Positions 43,546 through 51,890 of a DNA stretch of 64,000 nucleotides are shown here, one piece after another; position 1 is the first letter of the stretch, and every line of letters begins with the position of its first letter. The stretch is from the NCBI RefSeq assembly GCF_000801955.1, contig NZ_JSZO01000024.1:1-64000 (forward strand). The letters run 5' to 3'. The notes under the pieces were generated by a model. It made no database searches. It saw only the letters and a list, made by a program, of their open reading frames with translations, and had not been told where the DNA came from. Both the position numbers and the translations under genes were made by a program. The DNA comes from Ralstonia sp. A12 (GTDB taxonomy: Bacteria; Pseudomonadota; Gammaproteobacteria; Burkholderiales; Burkholderiaceae).

Positions 43546-44808
43546 ATGAATGCCCCGATCCAGAACGAAACACAGGCCGTTGCAGAAGCCAGCGCAGCCC
43601 CCGCCACCAACCTCAAGACCCGCCGCAAGACCCTGCTGATTGCCATGGGCCTAGCCACCGCCGTGGCTGCCGCCAGTTATGGCGCGTACTACCTGACCGT
43701 TGCCCAGTACCATGAAGACACCGATGACGCCTACGTCAACGGCAACCTCGTACAACTCACACCGCAGGTGTCGGGCACCGTGGTGGCCGTCAATGCGGAC
43801 GACACGCAGATCGTCAAGGCCGGCGAGCCGATTGTCTCGCTGGACCCGGCGGATGCGGAAGTCGCGCTCGACAATGCGCGCGCCCAACTCGCGCAGACGG
43901 TGCGCCAGGTCAGCGCGCTGTACGTCAACAACAACGTCTACACGGCCACCATCGCCCAGCGTGAAGCGGATCTGTCCCGCGCGCGTGACGACCTGCGCCG
44001 CCGCACCACCGTTGCTGAAGCAGGCGCCGTCTCTGCCGAAGACATTGCACACGCCCGCGATGCCGTACGCGCTGCGGAAACTGCGCTTGAGACCGTGCGC
44101 CAGCAACTGGCCAGCAACCGCACCCAGACCGCGCAAACCACAGTAGCCGCACACCCCAGCGTGGAAGCCGCCGCCGCCAAAGTGCGCGACGCCTACCTCG
44201 CCAACGCGCGCAACACCTTGCCCGCACCGGTGACCGGCTACGTGGCGCGTCGCTCGGTGCAGGTCGGCCAGCGCGTCTCCCCAGGGACGCCGATGCTGGC
44301 CATCGTGCCGCTGGATGGTGTGTGGATCGACGCCAACTTCAAAGAGGTGCAGATGAAGCACATCCGCATCGGCCAGCCGGTCGAACTGCGTGCGGACATG
44401 TACGGCAACGCCGTCACGTATCACGGCAAAGTTGCGGGCTTCTCTGCCGGCACGGGCAGCGCCTTTGCCACGCTGCCCGCGCAGAACGCAACCGGCAACT
44501 GGATCAAGGTCGTGCAGCGTCTGCCGGTGCGCATTCAACTGGACCCGGCGGAGTTGCGCGAGCACCCGCTGCAGCTCGGCTTGTCGATGCAGGTGGACGT
44601 GAATACCCGCGGCGCCACCAGCATCCCGCGCGCGCAACCTGCCGTGCCGCTCAACACTGCCACGCGCACCGATGTTTTCCGCCGCTACGGTGAAGAGGCC
44701 AACACCGAGATCGCCCGGATCATCGCGCAGAACAGCACTGGGGAGACACGCACCCCCACGCAACTCGCCCGTGCGAACACCCCGCACAACGCCGCCCCGC
44801 AGATGTAA
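43546..44808 (+). CDS. EmrA-like membrane fusion protein
   Basis: A 420-residue periplasmic adaptor. One N-terminal membrane helix (TLLIAMGLATAVAAASYGAY, about 28-47) is followed by the lipoyl-like half motif DTDDAYVNGNLVQLTPQVSG, an alpha-hairpin (about 100-215) and a beta-barrel (GYVARRSVQVGQRVSPGTPM). It links the EmrB-like pump to the outer-membrane lipoprotein. It starts 44 bp after the OMF stop with AGGTG upstream. The last 60 residues are Thr/Ala/Asn-rich and probably disordered. Confidence 0.92.
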   Translation: MNAPIQNETQAVAEASAAPATNLKTRRKTLLIAMGLATAVAAASYGAYYLTVAQYHEDTDDAYVNGNLVQLTPQVSGTVVAVNADDTQIVKAGEPIVSLDPADAEVALDNARAQLAQTVRQVSALYVNNNVYTATIAQREADLSRARDDLRRRTTVAEAGAVSAEDIAHARDAVRAAETALETVRQQLASNRTQTAQTTVAAHPSVEAAAAKVRDAYLANARNTLPAPVTGYVARRSVQVGQRVSPGTPMLAIVPLDGVWIDANFKEVQMKHIRIGQPVELRADMYGNAVTYHGKVAGFSAGTGSAFATLPAQNATGNWIKVVQRLPVRIQLDPAELREHPLQLGLSMQVDVNTRGATSIPRAQPAVPLNTATRTDVFRRYGEEANTEIARIIAQNSTGETRTPTQLARANTPHNAAPQM

Positions 44809-44831
44809 GTCGCCCCTTTTTTATCCACATA

Positions 44832-44845
44832 TCTGACAAGTCAGA
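44832..44845. promoter_or_regulatory. Candidate MarR operator 3, before the EmrB-like gene
   Basis: TCTGACAAGTCAGA is a perfect 6-bp inverted repeat with a 2-base centre. It and the preceding TTTTTTTATCCA repeat the layout at 42006-42035, which suggests an internal MarR-controlled promoter for the pump gene. Confidence 0.6.
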
Positions 44846-44875
44846 CAAACCGACGTTCTTCCCTGCGGGGTCATC

Positions 44876-46429
44876 ATGGATGCTCAAACTACGACTCAGC
44901 CCGCGCCATTCACGGGCGCCAAGCTGGCACTCGCCACCGTCGCCGTCGCCCTGGCGACGTTCATGAATGTGCTGGATTCCTCGATTGCCAACGTGGCGAT
45001 TCCCACCATCGCGGGCAACCTGGGCGTGTCGGGCGATGAAGGCACGTGGGTCATCACGCTGTTTGCGGCGGCCAATGCGGTATCGATTCCGCTCACGGGA
45101 TGGCTCACGCAGCGCGTCGGGCAGATACGCCTGTTCGTAGCGGCCATCCTGCTGTTCGTGCTGTCGTCGTGGCTGTGCGGCATTGCGCCCAACCTACCTG
45201 TGCTGCTCGGCGCCCGGATTCTGCAAGGCGCCGTGGCAGGGCCGATGACGCCGTTGTCGCAAGCGATTCTGCTGGGCTCGTACCCGAAGGAGAAGAGCGG
45301 CACCGCACTGGCGTTGTGGGCCATGACCGCCACCGTGGGCCCGATTGCCGGCCCGCTGCTGGGCGGCTGGATTACCGACCGCTACTCGTGGTCGTGGATC
45401 TTCTACATCAACATCCCGGTTGGCATTTTTGCGGCGGGCGTGACGTGGTTCCTCTACCGCGATCGTGAAACCGTCACGCGCAAGCTGCCCATCGATACGA
45501 TCGGGCTGGCGTCGCTCATCACGTGGGTGGCGGCATTGCAGATCATGCTCGACAAGGGCAAGGATCTGGACTGGTTCAACTCGCCGTTCATTGTTGGACT
45601 GGCGGTGGTGGCGTTCCTGGGCTTCGTCTTCTTTCTGATCTGGGAACTGACGGAAGAACACCCCATCGTTGACCTGCGCCTGTTCGCCGGCCGCAACTTC
45701 TTTGCGGGCACCGTGGCCATCTCAGTTGCGTACGGAGTCTTCTTCGCCAATCTGGTGATCCTGCCGCAATGGATGCAGCAATGGCTTGGCTACCCGGCCG
45801 TCAACGCGGGGCTGGCCACCGCGCCGCTGGGCATCTTTGCCGTGCTGCTGACACCGGTGCTGGGCCGCATCCTGCCGAAGTCCGACATGCGCGTGCTGGC
45901 CACGCTCGCCTTTGCGGGTTTTTCGGGGGTGTTCTTCCTGCGCTCGGGTTACACGACGAACGTGGATACGTGGTCATTGGTGCTGCCAACGCTGTTGCAG
46001 GGCATTCCCGCCGCGATGTTCTTTGTGCCGCTCACGGCCATCATCCTGTCCGGTTTGCCCGAAGACAAGATTCCCGCGGCGGCAGGCTTGTCGAACTTTG
46101 CACGTGTGTTCTGCGGCGCAGTCGGCACGTCGCTGGCCGCCACCGCCTGGAGCAACCGCACCATCCTGCATCACGCCCAGTTGGCAGAACAAACCGGTGC
46201 GAACAACCCGACGTACGCCGCCGCCCTGGATGGCATTCGTGCCGCATTCGGTTTCAGCCCGGCACAAGCGTTGGACTACTTTGAGCGTGGTCTCAATGCG
46301 CAAGCCTCCATGCTGGGCCTGAACGACATCTTCTGGATCTCGGGCGTGATCTTCGTGGTGATTGTGCCGCTGATCTGGTTGACGAAGCCAGCCAAGGGCG
46401 CCGCCGGTGGCGCTGTCGCCGCACACTAG
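44876..46429 (+). CDS. EmrB/QacA-type MFS drug exporter (DHA2)
   Basis: A 517-residue proton-driven exporter with about 14 helices. Motifs: LDSSIANVAIPTIAG at about 24-38, GDEGTWVITLFAAANAVSIP (motif D1), LTQRVGQIRLF (motif A), LQGAVAGPMTPLSQAIL, and WAMTATVGPIAGPLLGGWI (motif C, antiporter). It expels hydrophobic or phenolic compounds through the EmrA-like adaptor and the OMF lipoprotein. Ribosome site GCGGGG precedes the ATG. Confidence 0.93.
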   Translation: MDAQTTTQPAPFTGAKLALATVAVALATFMNVLDSSIANVAIPTIAGNLGVSGDEGTWVITLFAAANAVSIPLTGWLTQRVGQIRLFVAAILLFVLSSWLCGIAPNLPVLLGARILQGAVAGPMTPLSQAILLGSYPKEKSGTALALWAMTATVGPIAGPLLGGWITDRYSWSWIFYINIPVGIFAAGVTWFLYRDRETVTRKLPIDTIGLASLITWVAALQIMLDKGKDLDWFNSPFIVGLAVVAFLGFVFFLIWELTEEHPIVDLRLFAGRNFFAGTVAISVAYGVFFANLVILPQWMQQWLGYPAVNAGLATAPLGIFAVLLTPVLGRILPKSDMRVLATLAFAGFSGVFFLRSGYTTNVDTWSLVLPTLLQGIPAAMFFVPLTAIILSGLPEDKIPAAAGLSNFARVFCGAVGTSLAATAWSNRTILHHAQLAEQTGANNPTYAAALDGIRAAFGFSPAQALDYFERGLNAQASMLGLNDIFWISGVIFVVIVPLIWLTKPAKGAAGGAVAAH

Positions 46430-46442
46430 GAGCGCACGCACC

Positions 46443-46628
46443 ATGAAAGCCTGCCGCACATCACGCCAGCTAGCAGACACCAGTTGGCAAGCGTCTTCGG
46501 CCCTGCTGGATATGGCGATCCGGATGATGGCAGCGTCGTTGGTCGTCGCCATGTTGCTGATGGGGGTCGCGTGCGCAATGCGCGTCGTCACGCTCACGCT
46601 GAACCGCATCGACGCGACGCAGCGTTGA
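46443..46628 (+). CDS. Small single-span membrane protein after the efflux genes
   Basis: A 61-residue protein with one hydrophobic helix (MAASLVVAMLLMGVACAMRVV, about 28-48) after a polar N-terminus. A weak GGAG site lies 12 bases upstream, and the ATG is 13 bp beyond the pump stop. It may be an accessory subunit of the pump or a chance frame; I do not recognise the family. Confidence 0.45.
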   Translation: MKACRTSRQLADTSWQASSALLDMAIRMMAASLVVAMLLMGVACAMRVVTLTLNRIDATQR

Positions 46629-46683
46629 TGTCAGGCGCTACGCGCTCTCACGCTCAGTCGCTTTGCTCACGAGAATCACCGCC

Positions 46684-47151
46684 ATGACAGAACTCACCGT
46701 TTCACGCACCTCGATACGAGGCAGCGCCACACTCCTCGACATGCTCCTGGCCGCGAACCGTTTGAATGGCGCGCTTCAGCGCTATGTTGCGGAGGCGCTG
46801 GACAGCGCAGAGCTCACCCTGCCGCAATGGTTGGTGCTCTGTCATCTACGCACCGCAAGTGCCGGCACGCTGACCGAAGTTGCGGCTGCGCTCAATCGAG
46901 ACACCGGTGGTCTATCGCGCGCCGCACATCTGCTGCATGCACGGCAGTTGATCGATGTCGCCCGGGAAGCGCGGGACCGGCGCAGCGTCCAGTTGTCCAT
47001 TACGCCTGCCGGCATCGCCTTGTGTGGGCTGGTGGATCGTCGTATGAGCGAGCGCCCAGCAGAGGCGCTGGGCGTTGCCGTGGATCAGCAATCGTTACGA
47101 ACCCTATGGCAACTGATCGAAGATCGGTTGCCCTGCATCCAACCGGATTAG
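46684..47151 (+). CDS. MarR-family transcriptional regulator (second)
   Basis: A 155-residue winged helix protein: LTLPQWLVLCHLRTASAGTL at about 43-62, the recognition helix in LNRDTGGLSRAAHLLHARQ, and the wing DVAREARDRRSVQLSITPAG. It has the DRRS of MarR proteins but shares little else with the protein at 41558. It may sense a different ligand for the same pump or act elsewhere. Its last codons overlap the convergent AraC-type gene by four bases. Confidence 0.85.
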   Translation: MTELTVSRTSIRGSATLLDMLLAANRLNGALQRYVAEALDSAELTLPQWLVLCHLRTASAGTLTEVAAALNRDTGGLSRAAHLLHARQLIDVAREARDRRSVQLSITPAGIALCGLVDRRMSERPAEALGVAVDQQSLRTLWQLIEDRLPCIQPD

Positions 47152-47828
47152 CGGCTTCCATGCGCGCCAACCGCGCGCGCACTCTTCCCAAGCACCCCAT
47201 CGTGCCAACGCGGCATCTGGCGGTGCAAGGCGGGTAGCGCTTCTATCTCGCCCAACGCTTTCGTTCCAGACAAACGCTCGGCGGTCAGCAGGGAAAGACC
47301 GAACCGATCGTGGAATGCAGATTCAAGATCGCCATGCACGGGCCAACCGATGCATCGCTTCAAGTCGCTCGCGCGGTTGCCTCGCTGCACAACCTCAAAC
47401 AAGGCGCGCATGAGCCGCTGGGTACGGCGAATATCTGTGAGAGCGTATCCCTGCGTGAACAGCTTGCGGCGGATTTCCAGCGCGGGCATGTCAAGCAGCC
47501 TGGAGAGATAGCTGGCATCCCATGCCTGCTGCGGCTGAAGAAACACGCGCTGGGAAATGGCGCGATAGAGCGCACTCTCCCCCAGGTCACGGGGCATGTC
47601 ACTTTGCACTTCGACTGCGCACGCCGCTGGCTGCTTGTACTTGCCGTCGAGCAGCAGTTCGATGGGCTCAAACGGCGCAACGACCAGTTGCTGACCGGGC
47701 GCAAGCACACGGTCGAAGCCGCGCCGCCGAATGACGGACCTGCCGCTGGTCGGCACGATCACCCACGGGAAAGCGGGCAGCAGGCGATGCAGCCGGACTT
47801 GAAAGTCGCATTGCAGGTGCACGTGCAT
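47148..47828 (-). CDS. AraC-family-like transcriptional regulator
   Basis: A 226-residue protein. The first 90 residues form a cupin-like sensor (MHVHLQCDFQVRLHRLLPAF, GFDRVLAPGQQLVVAPFEPI). Residues about 100-200 match the two helix-turn-helices of AraC proteins: WDASYLSRLLDMPALEIRRKL, then RTQRLMRALFEV, and the second helix ending SAFHDRFGLSLLTAERL. It is shorter than typical AraC regulators (about 280) and lacks strong conservation at the second recognition helix. It may control the NTF2-like/EthD genes to its right. Confidence 0.72.
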   Translation of the reverse strand: MHVHLQCDFQVRLHRLLPAFPWVIVPTSGRSVIRRRGFDRVLAPGQQLVVAPFEPIELLLDGKYKQPAACAVEVQSDMPRDLGESALYRAISQRVFLQPQQAWDASYLSRLLDMPALEIRRKLFTQGYALTDIRRTQRLMRALFEVVQRGNRASDLKRCIGWPVHGDLESAFHDRFGLSLLTAERLSGTKALGEIEALPALHRQMPRWHDGVLGKSARAVGAHGSR

Positions 47829-47833
47829 GGCAT

Positions 47834-48331
47834 CTACGCAGCGGGCACGTTACGTCCGGCAAACATCACCACGGGCGCCGCGTCGGTAAATCGCATCACC
47901 TGGCTTGACGTGATCACGCAGCGCGTCTTGACGATCTTCCAGCCATTCTCGGTGCGCACGTACTCGTCGTCATAGGTGGCACCGAGTTGCGTGAGCGTTT
48001 TCTCCAGCGTGTTGATCTGGTGGTAGTACAAGCCCCAGGTGCCGTGCGCCCGGTCGTTGTCCAGTACGGCGATTTCTGGATTCATGCCGTGGTGCATCTC
48101 GACGATGTGCTCATGGCAGCCGAGCCGCTGGAAGACGTCGATCAGCTTGCTGCGATCGTCGAACACACCGATCGCGCCGTAGTCGATCAAGACCTTGCCG
48201 GCGACAAAGCAATCACGCATGCCGTCGGTGTCTTTCCGATCGCAACAGGCGAAGTAGCGGGCCTTGAGCTGCCGGATCGCTTCGAGGTCTTCCAGCCTGC
48301 GCAGGCGTTTCACCAGATCGGTGTCTTGCAT
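47834..48331 (-). CDS. NTF2/SnoaL-like protein
   Basis: A 165-residue NTF2-fold protein. The start LVKRLRRLEDLEAIRQLKARY and the early YFACCDRKDTDGMRDCF are typical of SnoaL_4 proteins related to ring-hydroxylating dioxygenase beta subunits, scytalone dehydratase and polyketide cyclases. HHGMNPEIAV gives the pocket His pair. It may be a dehydratase, isomerase or binding protein for a cyclic metabolite. GGGAGA precedes the ATG. It is divergent from a second NTF2-like gene. Confidence 0.82.
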   Translation of the reverse strand: MQDTDLVKRLRRLEDLEAIRQLKARYFACCDRKDTDGMRDCFVAGKVLIDYGAIGVFDDRSKLIDVFQRLGCHEHIVEMHHGMNPEIAVLDNDRAHGTWGLYYHQINTLEKTLTQLGATYDDEYVRTENGWKIVKTRCVITSSQVMRFTDAAPVVMFAGRNVPAA

Positions 48332-48556
48332 GTTGTTCGTCTCCCAGGGGCTGCAGCACGATCGCGCCGATCGCGTGGACAGTCCTTGCAGGCTAGCCAA
48401 AGCGGCTTGCCCATCCATCGTCTGATCAGACTATCGGCATGCCCGCATCACACTAGCCGGTCTTCTCTCTGGCCGGCGCGTAGTCTGTGTGGACGATGAA
48501 CAGGCGCGCAGCTGCCAGCAAGATGCCTCTCCAGGCCACATTTGCCAGGAGACCCG

Positions 48557-49060
48557 ATGAACGACGCCATACAAGCGCTGCTTGAGACCGAAGCGATCCG
48601 GCAGTTGAAGTACCGGTACTTTCGCGCGGTGGATTGCCACGATTGGCCGTTGCTGGCCAGTTGCCTTGCAGAGGACTGCACCACCTGGCTCGACAGCGGC
48701 AAATACCGCTTCAACGGCCGCGACGCATTTGTCAGCGAGCTGCGCAAACTCCTGGACGACCCGCCACTGCTCACCCTGCACCAGGGCCACCACCCCGAGA
48801 TCGAGCTGCTGAGCGCAGACCGGGCCAAGGGCCTCTGGTACCTGGAGGACTATGTGATCTCGCAAGCGCAGAACTGGCTGCTGCGCGGCACGGCCTACTA
48901 CCAGGACGAGTACGTCAAGCGCGATGGCCGGTGGCAGATCCTCTCCACCGGATACGACCGCGTGTTCGAGGCCGTCACCTCACCGATCCCCGAGGATTTT
49001 CGCGTCACCGCCAACCGCTTCAGCGCGGCCCGACAGCACACGCCTTCTCTCACCTCCTGA
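48557..49060 (+). CDS. NTF2/SnoaL-like protein (second)
   Basis: A 167-residue NTF2-fold protein with the same layout as the one at 47834: LLETEAIRQLKYRYFRAVD, then TLHQGHHPEIELLSADRAKG with the His pair, and YYQDEYVKRDGRWQILSTGY at the end of the sheet. AGGAGA precedes the ATG. It leads the tight plus-strand run with the EthD protein (12-bp gap) and the SDR (25-bp gap). The two divergent NTF2-like genes may form a heteromer or act on successive intermediates. Confidence 0.85.
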   Translation: MNDAIQALLETEAIRQLKYRYFRAVDCHDWPLLASCLAEDCTTWLDSGKYRFNGRDAFVSELRKLLDDPPLLTLHQGHHPEIELLSADRAKGLWYLEDYVISQAQNWLLRGTAYYQDEYVKRDGRWQILSTGYDRVFEAVTSPIPEDFRVTANRFSAARQHTPSLTS

Positions 49061-49072
49061 TTCGCACACACC

Positions 49073-49798
49073 ATGGAAAAAGTCCTGTACGTCATCTGGC
49101 GCGGCAAGACCGGCAACAATGGCGACGCCAAAGCGCTCGACCAACGCTTGCGCGGCGAGATTGCAGACAAGCTGCTGGCGCTTGGCGCGCACGGTGTTCA
49201 GGTCAATCTGGCCGATGCCGCTGTACAGCCCGCCGATGGCCTGCGCCAGGTCAACACGCGCCCGCAGATGGACGGCGTGATCAGCGTCTGGATGGACAGC
49301 GCCATCAAGCAATTCCGGCAGCCGTTCGATGATCTGATCGAATCGGCAGTCGAACGCATGGCGGCCTACTTGGTGACCGAGTCACAGCCGATTCGCAATA
49401 CGCGCTTTCCGGCCAAGCCGGGCGAACGCACGGCCGGGTTCTCTCAACTGGCCTTTCTCCGCCGCCCGCCCCGGCTCACACCGGAAGCCTGGCTCGACAT
49501 CTGGCACCACCATCACACCCAGGTGGCTGTTGAGACGCAGGACAACTTCCTCTACGTGCAGAACGTGGTGGTCCGCCCGCTGACGCTGGGCGCCCCGCTC
49601 GTCGACGCCATTGTCGAAGAATGCTTCCCGGCCGCGGCCATGACTGATCCGTACGCCTTCTTTGACGCCGTGGGCGATGAGGCGAAGTTCCAGCAGAACG
49701 TGGCACGCATGATGGACAGCTGCAACCGCTTCATCGACTTCGACAAACTCGATGTCGTGCCCACCAGCCAGTACGTGATCAAGGCGCCGGGCGCCTGA
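49073..49798 (+). CDS. EthD-domain protein
   Basis: A 241-residue protein with two ferredoxin-like halves. EthD features are seen in the second half: FSQLAFLRRPPRLTPEAWLD, then IWHHHHTQVAVETQDNFLYV with a His cluster. EthD-type proteins assist or catalyse steps in ether or polyketide and steroid-like metabolism. The function here is unknown. It is between the NTF2-like and SDR genes and likely acts with them. Confidence 0.8.
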   Translation: MEKVLYVIWRGKTGNNGDAKALDQRLRGEIADKLLALGAHGVQVNLADAAVQPADGLRQVNTRPQMDGVISVWMDSAIKQFRQPFDDLIESAVERMAAYLVTESQPIRNTRFPAKPGERTAGFSQLAFLRRPPRLTPEAWLDIWHHHHTQVAVETQDNFLYVQNVVVRPLTLGAPLVDAIVEECFPAAAMTDPYAFFDAVGDEAKFQQNVARMMDSCNRFIDFDKLDVVPTSQYVIKAPGA

Positions 49799-49823
49799 AC
49801 ACAGGGATGATCCGGGCGAAGCC

Positions 49824-50663
49824 ATGGCCGCCAAGCTTCCGCTCAAGGGACAAACAGCGTTCGTTACCGCTGGCGCAGACGGCATCGGCACCGCAAGTGC
49901 GGCTGCGCTGCTGCGCGACGGCGCAACCGTCCTGCTGATGGGCCGCCGGCGCGATGCGCTGGAGCACAGTCGCCAGCAGTTGCGCGCGCAGATTCCCGAC
50001 GCCAACGTACACATCTGCGCGGGCGATGCTGGCCGGGCCGGCGACATGCAGGCAGCGCTCAAACAGGCCTGGTGGCTGCAAAGCCGCCTGGACATCGTTG
50101 TACCTACCCTGAGCAGCGCCGGCACCCGCCCGCTCCTGACGCACGATGAAGCAAGCTTGCGCAACGCGCTTGAACTGCATGTCGTCAGCGCGTTCACTGC
50201 CATTCGACTTGCCGCGCCATGGATGGCCCGACAAGGCGGCGGATCGATCGTCTGTATCGCATCCGATACTGCGCGCGCAGACTTCAAACGGCTCTCGGCC
50301 CATTGCGCGGCCAGCGCCTGCCTCGATGGGCTGGTGCGTGCGGCCGCAGAAGAGTTGTCATCCGCAGGCATCCGCGTCAATGCTGTGCGTGCAGACCTGA
50401 CACAGGCGAATACCACCGTGCCCACGTTCGGTGCGTCCGCAATACGTATGCCGCTCGGCCGCCCCGACACCCCCGAAGACATCGCCACAGCGGTGCGCTA
50501 TCTGGCCGGCCCGGAATCGGCACGGGTGACCGGGCAAAGCCTGGCCGTCGATGGTGTCCGTGCATTGCGCCAGCGCCCCGAACCCGGTGGTGCTGCCCGT
50601 CGCCTTCACGGCGAGACAGCCCGCTCTGGCCTCGACAACGCGCAGCTAATCAGCTCGCGCTGA
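49824..50663 (+). CDS. SDR-family protein lacking catalytic Tyr and Lys
   Basis: A 279-residue Rossmann-fold protein. The cofactor motif is partly kept (FVTAGADGIGTASAAALLRD, with Ala for the first Gly), as is SIVCIASDTARADF for the Ser region. The place of the usual YxxxK reads HCAAS in LSAHCAASACLDGLVRAA, so both catalytic residues are missing. It may be a binding or regulatory protein rather than an oxidoreductase. A 30-residue Arg/Gly-rich C-terminal tail is unusual for the family. Confidence 0.8.
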   Translation: MAAKLPLKGQTAFVTAGADGIGTASAAALLRDGATVLLMGRRRDALEHSRQQLRAQIPDANVHICAGDAGRAGDMQAALKQAWWLQSRLDIVVPTLSSAGTRPLLTHDEASLRNALELHVVSAFTAIRLAAPWMARQGGGSIVCIASDTARADFKRLSAHCAASACLDGLVRAAAEELSSAGIRVNAVRADLTQANTTVPTFGASAIRMPLGRPDTPEDIATAVRYLAGPESARVTGQSLAVDGVRALRQRPEPGGAARRLHGETARSGLDNAQLISSR

Positions 50664-50669
50664 ACCGGC

Positions 50670-51890
50670 CTACGGTGTGTAGCCGTCGTTCAGCGTTCTG
50701 AGGAACGCGACCACATCCCGGAGATCTGCTTGCGACCACACGGGCTTGTCGCCTTTGCGGTGCGTGAACGGCGCGTTGATGTGGTCGACGTTGTCCTGCA
50801 GGGCTTCGGGCAAATCGTCGAACTGCTGTTTGCCACCGGGATGGGGATACCACTTCTGCGGTGCGGTATCGCGCTCCACGTAGAAGCGCAGCGCCTCTTC
50901 CAGCGTGTGGAAGCGCCCGTTATGGAAGAACGCGCCACGCGTGGCCACGTTGCGCAGCGTGGGTGTCTTGAACTGGCCGCAGTAGCTTTGCTCGGCCTTC
51001 TGATCGGACCGCGCCGGACCACAGAGGCCTAAGTCGTAATAGTTCGGATCGGCGTTGGCCGGAATGCTCGGGTTGCGCGGCACACCGATGGCCGCGAAGC
51101 TGAAATCAGTCAGCTGCGGGTGTGCGCCGTTGGCACCCGGCTCAACGGTATGGCACGCCGCGCAGTTGCCGCCGTCCCGGTCTTTGAACAGCCTGAGGCC
51201 ACGCTGCTCCTGCGCGGTCAACTGCACCTTGCCGTCCAGGTAGAGGTCGAACTTGCTGTCGTAGGGCTGAAAGCTCGGGTCATCGAGCTGGAAGCGCTGC
51301 AATGCCTGCCCCAAGGCGGCAAAGGCCGCATCCGGGTGCGCAAAGACGTCCTGTCCGAAGACGTCTTGGAAGCGCGCGGCGTAGGCGCTTTTGGAAAGCC
51401 GCTCCACCACGGCGGCGGCACTGGGGTTGGCCATTTCATTTGCGGCCAGCAGCGGCGCAGCAGCCTGATCGGCCAGGGTGTTGAAGCGGCCGTCCCAGGT
51501 GAAGCCGCCAACCGGCACGTTGTCGGTCTCGGTCAGGCGCTCGCGGGCATTCGACGTAAAGGTCTTGAACCAGATCGGGGTACGCCGCAGATAGCGCAGC
51601 GACGGTACCGCGCGTGTGCCGTAGTCCTTGAGCTCGGGCCCTCCCAGTTGCACCGCCAGCCCATTCGGCGGGCCGTAAGCGTGGTCCGGGCTATGGCAGG
51701 TCGCACACGACACGCGGCCGGACGCAGACAATGACGCGTCGAAAAACGCCAGCCGGCCGATCTCGGCCTGCGCCTGATTGGATGGCTTGACGGCCACCAC
51801 ATCCGGCTGGCGCGTACAACCTGCCAGGCACAAAAGCACCGCCGCGATAGCGGCAGCCCTTCGTGCCTGGCGCCGCCCCTGGGTCACCAC
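50670..51890 (-). CDS. Dihaem cytochrome c peroxidase/MauG-family lipoprotein
   Basis: A 406-residue exported protein with lipobox CLAGC (Cys near 25) and two haem c sites, CATCH (about 62-66) and CAACH (about 244-248). ATRGAFFHNGRFHTLEEAL near 320 is typical of the CcpA/MauG family. It would act in the periplasm, either reducing peroxide or oxidising a partner. Its start overlaps the end of the phosphoesterase gene by seven bases, so the pair is translationally coupled. Confidence 0.9.
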   Translation of the reverse strand: MVTQGRRQARRAAAIAAVLLCLAGCTRQPDVVAVKPSNQAQAEIGRLAFFDASLSASGRVSCATCHSPDHAYGPPNGLAVQLGGPELKDYGTRAVPSLRYLRRTPIWFKTFTSNARERLTETDNVPVGGFTWDGRFNTLADQAAAPLLAANEMANPSAAAVVERLSKSAYAARFQDVFGQDVFAHPDAAFAALGQALQRFQLDDPSFQPYDSKFDLYLDGKVQLTAQEQRGLRLFKDRDGGNCAACHTVEPGANGAHPQLTDFSFAAIGVPRNPSIPANADPNYYDLGLCGPARSDQKAEQSYCGQFKTPTLRNVATRGAFFHNGRFHTLEEALRFYVERDTAPQKWYPHPGGKQQFDDLPEALQDNVDHINAPFTHRKGDKPVWSQADLRDVVAFLRTLNDGYTP

